The position numbers and the translations under genes were made by a program. Below the pieces are notes generated by a model. The model was not told where the DNA came from. It was given only the letters and a program-made list of their open reading frames with translations, and did no database searches. Shown one piece after another: positions 1-7,217 of a stretch of 8,647 nucleotides of DNA (its first letter is position 1; each line of letters starts with the position of its first letter). This DNA is from Treponema sp. UBA3649 (GTDB lineage: Bacteria > Spirochaetota > Spirochaetia > Treponematales > Treponemataceae), in assembly GCA_002373325.1 (NCBI GenBank), contig DFKI01000101.1, forward strand, positions 1 to 8,647, written 5' to 3'.

Positions 1-4
1 GCTT

Positions 5-445
5 GTGACCACGATTATTTTTCTCGGATTCTCGTCCGCAATCGTGTTCAGGGACCTGCTCACGGGAAAAATACCGGATTTTCTTCTATATATATGCTCA
101 ATCACCATGTTATGCTACAGGCTCGCATGCACAAGGAAAGAGCTCGTCATCTACATCTGCTCGGGAATCATCTCCGCGGCACTTTTTGTGATTGCAAGAA
201 ACACCATGAAAAAATCCCGGCCCTGGACAGAAGTGAAATATTCGTTTTTCTGCGGAATTTATGGCGGTCCCATAGTCATTTTTCTCGGATATCCGATTTC
301 ATTTCTCCTCAGAGCAGTTTTTTCCATATTTTCAAAGAACCGGGGACGCAGGGACAATGAAAAAAAGATTCCATTCACCCCATTTATGATGCTTGGAACC
401 CTGATTGTTGCCCTCCCCCCTATTGTTAAACAATTCGCAAAGTGA
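5..445 (+). CDS. A24-type prepilin peptidase-like membrane protein, possibly 5'-partial
   Basis: This 146-residue, strongly hydrophobic protein resembles the catalytic domain of type IV prepilin leader peptidases (A24 aspartyl proteases), which cleave prepilin-like leaders at the inner membrane. Seen: a first membrane segment ending in an Asp (D17) followed by the GKIPD-type turn; a second motif with TEVK at 75-78 followed by a Gly-rich GIYGG (84-88); and the family-like C-terminal IPFTPF (122-127) before a last hydrophobic helix. In known members the second motif is GxGDxK; here both glycines are lost and the Asp is Glu (E76), so activity is uncertain. There is no N-terminal methylase domain. 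The chosen start is a GTG at base 5, but the frame is open to the window edge and no ribosome site is visible, so the true start may lie upstream. It ends in tandem stops TGA TAG, 93 nt before smc. It could be a degenerate, non-catalytic paralogue. Confidence 0.6.
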   Translation: MTTIIFLGFSSAIVFRDLLTGKIPDFLLYICSITMLCYRLACTRKELVIYICSGIISAALFVIARNTMKKSRPWTEVKYSFFCGIYGGPIVIFLGYPISFLLRAVFSIFSKNRGRRDNEKKIPFTPFMMLGTLIVALPPIVKQFAK

Positions 446-526
446 TAGAATAGACGGACGGCGTTTCAGGACAAAACAGCAGTGGGACAGTCAGTTTTTC
501 CTCCGAATCTGCCGAAATTATAAGTT

Positions 527-532
527 GAGGGG
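527..532 (+). promoter_or_regulatory. Ribosome binding site fixing the GTG start of smc
   Basis: GAGGGG lies six bases before the GTG at 539. It supports GTG as initiator. The protein then begins MFLKSLEIFGFKSF, the usual N-terminus of bacterial SMC proteins, so no upstream extension is needed. Confidence 0.75.
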
Positions 533-538
533 AATCTT

Positions 539-3500
539 GTGTTTTTAAAGAGTTTGGAAATCTTCGGCTTCAAATCTTTTGCCGATCGAACCCATATAAA
601 TTTTGACGACGGAATCACGGCTCTTGTAGGACCGAACGGATGCGGAAAAAGTAATGTTGTGGACGCAATCAAATGGGTCCTTGCCGAAAACCGTTCTAAA
701 AATCTTCGTGCATCGACAATGGAGGACGTAATCTTCAACGGAACAGAGACACGTCCCGCGCTTTCACTTGCAGAAGTCACGCTTACAATAGCAAACGAGA
801 ACAGTCTCCTGCCCATATCGGACACAGAGATTGCCATAAAACGCCGTCTCTACCGCTCTGGTGAGAATGAATATTTTATCAACGGAAGACAGGCGACCGC
901 GACGGAAATCAGAAAGCTGTTCATGGATACAGGAGTCGGAAAGGCTGCGTATTCCGTCATGGAGCAGGGAAAAATCACCCAGATTCTTTCATCAAAACCG
1001 GAAGACCGTCGCTATCTTTTCGAGGAGGCGGCAGGAATCAGCAGAAACAAGGCGGATGTAGCAGAGGCTGAGAGCAAACTCGCAAAGACAAGGGCAAATC
1101 TTGAGCAGATAAACAGCGGTCTCATGGAAACGAAGCGGTCCTACGAGGCTCTTAAGGTTCAGGCTGACCAGACAATCAAATTCAGGGCTTTGAACGACCA
1201 GAAATTCAATTATGAGCTAGACATACAGCTTTTGAAACTCAAGGATTTCACACAGAACAAGGCACGCCACGAACAAATCCGCAATGAGGCAAAGGAAAAA
1301 CGTGATGCCGCAATCCGGGACATCGAGGAAATCTATGCGACGCTCAACGAAAATACCGGCAAAATCAAGTCGCTTCAGGAACAGCTGGACCAAAAGCAGA
1401 AGGACATAATCAAGCTTCAGGCAGAACAGGATGGAAAAAAGAGTCTCGCCAAGCAGGTAAAGCAGCAGCAGAGCTCAATCCGTGAAAAAATCGGGCTTCT
1501 GGAGAGCAGGATAAAAAACACGAGCGAAAGGATTGACGAGTACAATCAGGACATTGACACGCTGAACGCCGAGCTGTACGAAAAAAAGAAATCTCTTGAT
1601 GACATCACAAAAAACATCACAAGTTTTTCCGAGAACATACAGCAGTGCACAGGTCAGATTGACGACAACCAGAGGCAAATCAGCACGAACGCAGGTAAAA
1701 TCAACAATCTGAATGACCAGAGATCCACATTGCAGAAGGAGCTTGCGGCGATTACCGAAGACATCGTTACCGAGCTGGACGCAAAGTTGAAGGAAGCCGG
1801 TTACTCATCGTCGGGAAGCAAAAAAGCGAAGGAAGACCTTTACACCCTGCTTGAAAAAATCAGGATTTTTGCTACGGGACGCTCCAACATTTTCATGGAT
1901 TTCTCGAAGCTTTCGACACACTCCGAAAAAGAGTGCCAGAGATTTTCAACGGATGCAGTACAGGCATTTACCGATCTCCAGGGAATGCTTTCTGAACTTT
2001 CCGATTCCATAGAAAAATATACGAAGACGACTCCACAGTTCATAGACGAATTCCTTTCACCCGAGGGAATCATCACGAAAAAAAGGCACATTGACCAGTC
2101 CATCGATGACAATCTCGCGCAGGTAAAAAATCTGAACGAAGAGAACGAGACGCTTTCGAAAACCAATGCGGAACTGAGCAAAAAAATCACCCAGTACCGA
2201 GAGACCCTGAACCAGCTTCAGATTAACCGTGCCGAAATGGTCCAGAACATCACCTACAGCCAGCAGCAGATTCAGTCGCTAAAAAAGAATCTTGCGTCTG
2301 AGGAAAGCAGTCTGAGGGAGCAGCAGGATGAGCTCTTTCAGGAAAACCGTCGCCGTGAGGAAATGGACGAGCAGCTTCAGGAGCTTGAGGAGCAGATTGC
2401 GGATTTCCAGGTGCGCGGTGAAAATATGCTCAAGGAAATTGATGCTCTTAACGCACAGATTGACGAGTGCAACAGCAAGGTCAGCGGAAAGGAGACTGCA
2501 CTCAAAAAAAGGCAGGAAGAAAAGAACAAATATCAGGAGCAGCTTGAGCGTTACAGCGTGTCCATCGCACAGAATGAGACTGAAATACGCAACGTAAAGC
2601 AGAATTTCCAGGAAAACCATTCAAGGGATCTCATGGAATTCGAAGAGCGCATGTATACTATCACGGATTCAGCTCAGACACTCAAGGAAAAACTTGCCGC
2701 GACGAAACAAAAAATCAGTGATTTGGGCACTGTCAACCTGATGGCTGTGGAATTGTTCGCCGAGGAAAAGGAAAGGTACGAAAGACAGCAGGAAAGTTAC
2801 AACGACACGAAGAAAACCTTGGAGGGACTCATCCGCGTAAGTGAGGAAATCAGGACAAAATCCACGGAGATGTTCCTGAGCACATACAACAAGATAAGGA
2901 AAAATTTCCACAACATGTTCCGAAGGATGTTCAACGGAGGTGGAAAAGCAGAGCTCAGACTTCAGGATCCTGCAAATGTTCTGACCACGGGAATTGAGAT
3001 TTACGCACAGCCGCCAGGAAAAAAACTTGAGAATATCTCTCTTCTTTCCGGTGGAGAAAAAACGATGACCGCCATGGCGCTTCTCTTCGCCACGTATCAG
3101 GTACGCCCCAGCCCATTCTGTCTGCTTGATGAGATTGATGCGGCTCTCGATGCAAAAAACGTCGGAAGCCTTGTGAACGTACTGAAGACATTCTCGGGAG
3201 TGAGCCAGTACATAATCATCACGCACAACAAAAAAACTGTTCTCGGAGCGTCATCTGCCCTTGGAGTCTCAATGGACAGCGGAATCACAAAGGTTCTGCA
3301 AATTCGATTCACCGAGGACATGCTGAATGGAAAAGCAGAATTCGATCAGACCGATGACTTTGTTGAGGAGGATGTCGCACCGGAGGAAGGAATCGTCATA
3401 CCGCCGCGTCCGCCAAGAAGGGAGCACAATCCGGATGGATCGCTGAAAGAAAGCTCCCAGGATGAAAATCAGGCTGAAAATGATGTAAAATATGAAGAAA

Positions 3501-3655
3501 ACTCGTTGAATTCAGCCGAAAATAAGAATGGTGTGATTGACGCAAATGCAAATAATGTGGAAAATAAGATAGAATCCACCGACGAGCAGTCTGTACAGGA
3601 AGCCGCTCAGGAAGAACAGAGTCATGGATCGGATGATACGGGAGAAAATGAATAG
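539..3655 (+). CDS. smc: Chromosome segregation/condensation ATPase SMC
   Basis: SMC dimers, with ScpA and ScpB, load on DNA and extrude loops to compact and separate daughter chromosomes. The 1038-residue product shows the full split ABC head: Walker A GPNGCGKSN (31-39), an RAST/MEDVIFNGTE segment (57-70), a Q-loop around Q143, EEAAGI (162-167), the signature LLSGGEKTM (835-843), Walker B CLLDEIDAALD (861-871, catalytic E865) and the H-loop THNKKT (895-900). Two coiled-coil arms run at about 170-410 and 530-780. The middle (about 411-525) is not obviously coiled coil, but lacks the Gly-rich hinge signature I would expect, and the core ending near 925 is shorter than the roughly 1,150-1,200 residues usual in bacteria. 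A tail (about 930-1038) rich in Glu, Asp, Asn and Gln follows the head. The start is GTG with a good ribosome site. scpA and scpB are not in the window. The smc identity is secure; the hinge reading is my inference. Confidence 0.97.
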   Translation: MFLKSLEIFGFKSFADRTHINFDDGITALVGPNGCGKSNVVDAIKWVLAENRSKNLRASTMEDVIFNGTETRPALSLAEVTLTIANENSLLPISDTEIAIKRRLYRSGENEYFINGRQATATEIRKLFMDTGVGKAAYSVMEQGKITQILSSKPEDRRYLFEEAAGISRNKADVAEAESKLAKTRANLEQINSGLMETKRSYEALKVQADQTIKFRALNDQKFNYELDIQLLKLKDFTQNKARHEQIRNEAKEKRDAAIRDIEEIYATLNENTGKIKSLQEQLDQKQKDIIKLQAEQDGKKSLAKQVKQQQSSIREKIGLLESRIKNTSERIDEYNQDIDTLNAELYEKKKSLDDITKNITSFSENIQQCTGQIDDNQRQISTNAGKINNLNDQRSTLQKELAAITEDIVTELDAKLKEAGYSSSGSKKAKEDLYTLLEKIRIFATGRSNIFMDFSKLSTHSEKECQRFSTDAVQAFTDLQGMLSELSDSIEKYTKTTPQFIDEFLSPEGIITKKRHIDQSIDDNLAQVKNLNEENETLSKTNAELSKKITQYRETLNQLQINRAEMVQNITYSQQQIQSLKKNLASEESSLREQQDELFQENRRREEMDEQLQELEEQIADFQVRGENMLKEIDALNAQIDECNSKVSGKETALKKRQEEKNKYQEQLERYSVSIAQNETEIRNVKQNFQENHSRDLMEFEERMYTITDSAQTLKEKLAATKQKISDLGTVNLMAVELFAEEKERYERQQESYNDTKKTLEGLIRVSEEIRTKSTEMFLSTYNKIRKNFHNMFRRMFNGGGKAELRLQDPANVLTTGIEIYAQPPGKKLENISLLSGGEKTMTAMALLFATYQVRPSPFCLLDEIDAALDAKNVGSLVNVLKTFSGVSQYIIITHNKKTVLGASSALGVSMDSGITKVLQIRFTEDMLNGKAEFDQTDDFVEEDVAPEEGIVIPPRPPRREHNPDGSLKESSQDENQAENDVKYEENSLNSAENKNGVIDANANNVENKIESTDEQSVQEAAQEEQSHGSDDTGENE

Positions 3656-3660
3656 GGACC

Positions 3661-4038
3661 ATGAAAATTTTTGATGATATTAAGGAAAAAATTCAGGACT
3701 TTATAGATGAAAACAAAAGGCTGGCAATGATTCTGCTGGTTTCTGTCCTGCTCATTCTGATTCTTCTCGTCTTGCTGATTGTAGGCTCATCTTCCGCGAA
3801 AAGTAAAAAAGCACCTTTAAAAGCTGTGACTAGCGGAACGGAAGTATTTGAGGATCCTTTTATCCCGCCACAGGATGCAGGGCTAAGCGACGACTATTAT
3901 TTTTCAAGGAATACGGAGGAAAAATGGACCGATGAGGAAGCGGAAAGCTACTTTACGGTACCGACACCTTCCGTCATAGACGAACTACGAAAAGACAACG
4001 ACTCACTTGTTGAGGATATACTAGGAGCAGCACCATGA
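3661..4038 (+). CDS. Single-pass membrane protein of unknown function
   Basis: I do not recognise this 125-residue protein. A short charged N-terminus (1-20) precedes one very hydrophobic helix (about 21-42, rich in Leu, Ile and Val). A Ser/Lys stretch follows, then an acidic, Tyr-containing, probably extracytoplasmic tail (about 55-125) with DDYYFS (77-82), an aromatic/acidic block EKWTDEEAESYF (87-98) and a conserved-looking end, IDELRKDNDSLVEDI (106-120). There is no cleavable signal peptidase site, so it is probably a bitopic anchor. It starts five bases after the smc stop; an AGGG overlaps that stop but sits only three bases from the ATG, while a GGGAG lies 16 bases away, so initiation may rely on coupling with smc translation. 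Its last four bases, ATGA, contain the start of the next gene, suggesting the two products are made together and may interact. Coding status is supported by tight packing between two real genes. Confidence 0.82.
   Translation: MKIFDDIKEKIQDFIDENKRLAMILLVSVLLILILLVLLIVGSSSAKSKKAPLKAVTSGTEVFEDPFIPPQDAGLSDDYYFSRNTEEKWTDEEAESYFTVPTPSVIDELRKDNDSLVEDILGAAP
4023..4027 (+). promoter_or_regulatory. Ribosome binding site inside the upstream gene
   Basis: AGGAG, seven bases before the ATG at 4035, lies inside the last codons of the 125-residue membrane protein gene. With the ATGA stop/start overlap it makes translational coupling of the two envelope proteins likely. Confidence 0.7.
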
Positions 4039-5828
4039 AAAAGACATTATTTATTCTTTTTGCGGCCACAATGTTTTCTCTTTCCGCCAACGCACAATCT
4101 GCGGCTCAGGAAACGGGAATGGAGGAAATCTCACAGGCTGCGATGAACGAAGAGATTCAGGAGGCTGAGCAGTCCATAAACGAGCTTGAGCTGGTGACGG
4201 ACAGTCCCATTGACAGTGCGCAAACAGTCAGTCCGGGAGAAGGTCCCAAGGCAAATTTCAATCCGGAGGACTTTCAGCTGGAATCCCTTGATGAGATGGA
4301 CCTTGGAAGATGGAAGGAATCAGATTATCCGGAGTACATCGACATTCCCAACGTGGACACGATTCTTCCGTCAGTGAATCCGTCGGACTCATACATTCTC
4401 AAAAGGGCTGAGAAAAGCACACTGGAAAGCGACTCAAAGGTAAAGCCGTCCCGCTCGGTTATCATCTCTGGAAATCAGTATCTCGATGTTTTTTATCCCG
4501 GCAAAGGATGGATTTATCTGGGAGAAACCGAAAATACGACATTACTCCGCTACTTCGGTCACACAATCAGCACAAAAGACACGATGTTTACCCTCCGTGC
4601 CCGGGGAAGCGGTAAGGCAGTCCTGCATTTCTACAAGATTGATCCCTTGGACGGAACTTCCATTGATGATTATCTCGAGGTCGTCATATCAGGCTCCTCT
4701 GACGGAACATCACATGTGACAGCCCCTTCTTATGCGGAAGCTGTTCCTGAAAAAAAATACAAGAGCGGACAGACGGACTCGGCTCAGACAAGTACAGAAC
4801 CACTTTCCGACCCGGCTGAAACAAGCGACGATTTGTCTCCCAAAAATGATTCCGACTCAATCATTGGAACAAAAACCGATTTACGCAAAGACGAAAGTTC
4901 TGCCGCAGATTATGATGTGGAATCTTACAAAAAGACAGAAACTTCAATGCCGTCAACAGCATCCGAAACAGAGGCAAAAACAACTGAGGAAACAAAGGTT
5001 GAGGAATCTGAGGACGAACGCGAAATCAAGATAGCCGAAACATCCCCATCCGAATCAGTCTCCATAAATGAAGAGCCGGTCAAGGATGAAAAAACAGAGT
5101 CCACGGCAAATGAAACTACGGTCGACTCATCATCTGCGAAAACGGAGACACAGACTTCAAGGACGCAGGTTTCTAATACAAGCAGACAGCCCTCTACAAA
5201 CTCAAGTCCTGCAACGGATTCCGGAAACGCTTCATCAAGCACAACATCCGGCTCAAGGACCTCCACAAGCACGGCTCCAAGAACATCAGGCTCAGGAACA
5301 AGCTCAGGTTCAAGCTCATCCGCACCAAGGACAAGCTCAAGCACAAGTTCCACAGCAAGGACATCATCGAGCTCAGCATCGGCATCAAGTTCAAGCACAA
5401 GCTCAAGCTCAGGCTCAAGCTCATCAGCCGTATCGTCCAGAGCAGAGAGTTCAAACTCAACAGCGGCACAAACCGAAAAAAGAAGCGGTGGAAGCCAGCC
5501 ACAGACAAAATCAAGCGCACAAAGCTCGGTCATTGGCTCATCTGCGGATGACGATTTGCTCGAAAAAGCCCAGAAGTCATACAACGCAAAGAAATACGGA
5601 GAATGCCTTGACTATCTTACGGAATTCTTCAACAATGCCGTGACGAGACTGGACGAGGGACTTTATTTGCAGGGACAGGCTCTTGAAGCTCCCTCAGATT
5701 ACCGCAACATAAAGGCTGCTCTTGACACCTACGAAACACTTGTCAAGCAGTATCCGAAGAGCAAAAAATGGAAGCAGGCGAATGAAAGGGTCATCTACCT
5801 GAAACGCTTTTACTTCAACATAAGATAG
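4035..5828 (+). CDS. Exported protein with beta-rich domain, Ser/Thr-rich linker and C-terminal TPR-like domain
   Basis: This 597-residue protein has a clear signal peptide: MKK, a hydrophobic core (4-17), and a signal peptidase I-type site ANA before Q21, with no lipobox Cys. The mature protein has four regions: an acidic region (21-115); a compact beta-rich domain (about 139-220) with YPGKGWIYLGE (154-164) and LRARGSGKAVLHFYK (187-201); a long acidic then Ser/Thr-rich low-complexity linker (about 240-500, 38 Ser in residues 401-470); and a C-terminal helical domain (about 505-592) with TPR-like pairs such as LLEKAQKSYNAKKYGECLDYL and AALDTYETLVKQYPKSKKWKQA. That last part resembles periplasmic TPR proteins of the YbgF/CpoB or BamD type, which act as scaffolds in envelope complexes. 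I infer a periplasmic or cell-envelope location and a scaffolding role; no enzyme motif is visible. It overlaps the upstream single-pass membrane gene by four bases, so the two products may work together. The exact function is unknown. Confidence 0.92.
   Translation: MKKTLFILFAATMFSLSANAQSAAQETGMEEISQAAMNEEIQEAEQSINELELVTDSPIDSAQTVSPGEGPKANFNPEDFQLESLDEMDLGRWKESDYPEYIDIPNVDTILPSVNPSDSYILKRAEKSTLESDSKVKPSRSVIISGNQYLDVFYPGKGWIYLGETENTTLLRYFGHTISTKDTMFTLRARGSGKAVLHFYKIDPLDGTSIDDYLEVVISGSSDGTSHVTAPSYAEAVPEKKYKSGQTDSAQTSTEPLSDPAETSDDLSPKNDSDSIIGTKTDLRKDESSAADYDVESYKKTETSMPSTASETEAKTTEETKVEESEDEREIKIAETSPSESVSINEEPVKDEKTESTANETTVDSSSAKTETQTSRTQVSNTSRQPSTNSSPATDSGNASSSTTSGSRTSTSTAPRTSGSGTSSGSSSSAPRTSSSTSSTARTSSSSASASSSSTSSSSGSSSSAVSSRAESSNSTAAQTEKRSGGSQPQTKSSAQSSVIGSSADDDLLEKAQKSYNAKKYGECLDYLTEFFNNAVTRLDEGLYLQGQALEAPSDYRNIKAALDTYETLVKQYPKSKKWKQANERVIYLKRFYFNIR
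5211..5450 (+). repeat. Degenerate short-period repeat encoding the Ser/Thr linker
   Basis: Inside the exported TPR-protein gene, serine codons TCA and AGC alternate with ACA, GGC and GCA codons to give a quasi-repetitive tract built on TCAAGC/AGCTCA units. ACAAGCTCA occurs at 5298, 5331 and 5397. The repetition is in frame with the gene, so length changes in multiples of three would leave the TPR domain intact. The tract also creates long but meaningless open frames on both strands. Confidence 0.75.
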
Positions 5829-5867
5829 AAAAAAAATCGGAGAGAGACCAAAAACACAGAGGAAAAT

Positions 5868-7196
5868 ATGTTAGACTACAGATTCATAAAAGAAAATTTG
5901 GACGCAGTAAAAGAAAACATCAAGAACCGCAACATGACGGCGGACGCAGATTTGGTTGTTTCACTTTTTGACCAGAGAACCGCAACAGTTACGGAATTGC
6001 AGGGATGGCAGCAGAAACGCAATGAAAATGCAGCGGCCATGAAACAGAAGCTCGACAATGAGACAAGACAGAAGTATATAGAAGAAGGAAAGACCATCAA
6101 GGAAAAAGTCGCCGAAGTTGAGGCACGCCTTAATGATCTTGAGTCACGTCTTGAAGAAGCCGCAAGACAGATTCCGAACATGGCAAATCCTGCAGTTCCG
6201 GTCGGAAAACTTGACACTGAAAATCTTGAGGTAAAAAAAGTCGGTACTCCGCGAAAGTTTGAGTTCAAGCCGAAGGATCATGTTGCCCTGGGTGAGTCCC
6301 TTGACCTTATTGATTTTGACAGGGGAACCAAAGTCTCTGGACCCAAGTTCTACTATCTGAAAAATGAAGCCGTGTTCCTTGAGCAGGCACTGATTATGTA
6401 TGCCCTGAACACACTACGTAAGCATGGATTCACAACCTTCATCACTCCGGATGTCGCAAAGGAGGAAGTGCTTAAGGGAATCGGTTTCAATCCGCGCGGA
6501 AACGAAAGCAATGTGTATGCCATTGAGGACGAGGGAACCTGTCTTGTGGCCACAGCCGAAATCACGCTCGGAGGATTCCACTCAGGAGAAATCCTTGACA
6601 AAACAAAGCTTCCCCTTTTCTACTGCGGACTCTCGCATTGTTTCAGACGTGAGGCAGGAGCTGCGGGACATTTCAGCAAGGGACTTTACCGCGTGCATCA
6701 GTTCGACAAGGTTGAGATGTTCGTTTACTGTCTTCCCGAGCAGAGCGATGAAATCCACGAAAAACTCCGCCTGATTGAGGAAGAGATTTTCACAGGACTC
6801 GGACTCCCCTTCCGCGTTGTTGACACATGCACAGGAGATTTGGGAGCGCCCGCATACAGAAAGTGGGACCTTGAGGCATGGATGCCCGGAAGAGCCGACG
6901 AAGAGCATCCCGAGGGAGATTACGGAGAAGTGACCTCCACATCAAACTGCACGGACTATCAGGCACGCCGTCTCAACGTAAAGTACCATGACGATGACGG
7001 AAAGAACAAATACGTTCACATGCTCAACGGTACAGCGATCGCCGTGGGAAGAGCCATGCTCGCAATCCTTGAGAACTACCAGAATGCGGACGGTTCTGTG
7101 ACAGTCCCGGAAGTGCTCGTTCCCTACTGCGGATTCGACCACATTGGACCAAAGGACGGAAACAACTCGCCGGTTTACTCATCGTCAAAAAAATAG
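5868..7196 (+). CDS. serS: Seryl-tRNA synthetase
   Basis: This class II synthetase charges tRNA-Ser (and tRNA-Sec where present) with serine in the cytoplasm, using ATP. The 442-residue length is typical of bacterial SerRS. Residues 1-105 hold the N-terminal tRNA-binding domain, with a long antiparallel coiled-coil arm (about 28-100). The catalytic domain follows: the TAE serine-binding segment (229-231), motif 2 FRREAGAAG (259-267) with GLYRVHQFDKVEMF (272-285), the GDLGAPAYRKWDLEAWMP stretch (323-340), GEVTSTSNCTDYQARR (353-368) and motif 3 LNGTAIAVGR (386-395) running into ILENYQNADGSVTVPEVL. These residues are intact, so the enzyme should be active. The style of the catalytic core recalls the organellar/cyanobacterial SerRS branch, which is an impression only. 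The ATG has AGAGG five bases upstream; it lies 39 nt after the TPR-protein gene and 21 nt before the AI-2E gene. Confidence 0.98.
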   Translation: MLDYRFIKENLDAVKENIKNRNMTADADLVVSLFDQRTATVTELQGWQQKRNENAAAMKQKLDNETRQKYIEEGKTIKEKVAEVEARLNDLESRLEEAARQIPNMANPAVPVGKLDTENLEVKKVGTPRKFEFKPKDHVALGESLDLIDFDRGTKVSGPKFYYLKNEAVFLEQALIMYALNTLRKHGFTTFITPDVAKEEVLKGIGFNPRGNESNVYAIEDEGTCLVATAEITLGGFHSGEILDKTKLPLFYCGLSHCFRREAGAAGHFSKGLYRVHQFDKVEMFVYCLPEQSDEIHEKLRLIEEEIFTGLGLPFRVVDTCTGDLGAPAYRKWDLEAWMPGRADEEHPEGDYGEVTSTSNCTDYQARRLNVKYHDDDGKNKYVHMLNGTAIAVGRAMLAILENYQNADGSVTVPEVLVPYCGFDHIGPKDGNNSPVYSSSKK

Positions 7197-7206
7197 CGAA
7201 AACTTT

Positions 7207-7211
7207 TGGAG
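7207..7211 (+). promoter_or_regulatory. Ribosome binding site deciding the AI-2E gene start
   Basis: TGGAG lies six bases before the ATG at 7218. A possible in-frame TTG start at 7206 would overlap this site, so the ATG is the better start and the longer reading should be dropped. Confidence 0.75.
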
Positions 7212-7217
7212 ACTATT

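Noticed and set aside
495..523. Possible sigma-70 promoter before smc (TTTTTC, 17 nt, TTATAA)
   Set aside because: The -35 match is poor and the start of transcription would fall inside the smc ribosome site.
466..837. Minus-strand open frame overlapping the smc start
   Set aside because: It is antisense to the highly conserved SMC Walker A region, has no recognisable domain and is explained as a shadow frame.
4750..4757. Run of eight A in the exported protein gene as a programmed frameshift site
   Set aside because: The zero frame continues into a coherent TPR domain, and neither shifted frame gives a sensible product.
4925..5584. Long minus-strand open frame (219 codons, Leu/Glu/Asp-rich)
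   Set aside because: It is the antisense reading of the Ser/Thr codon repeat; the Leu/Glu/Asp monotony follows from TCA/AGC repetition.
5068..5643. Plus-strand frame of 191 codons rich in Gln, His and Ala
   Set aside because: It is the shifted reading of the same low-complexity tract inside a well-supported exported protein with signal peptide and TPR domain.
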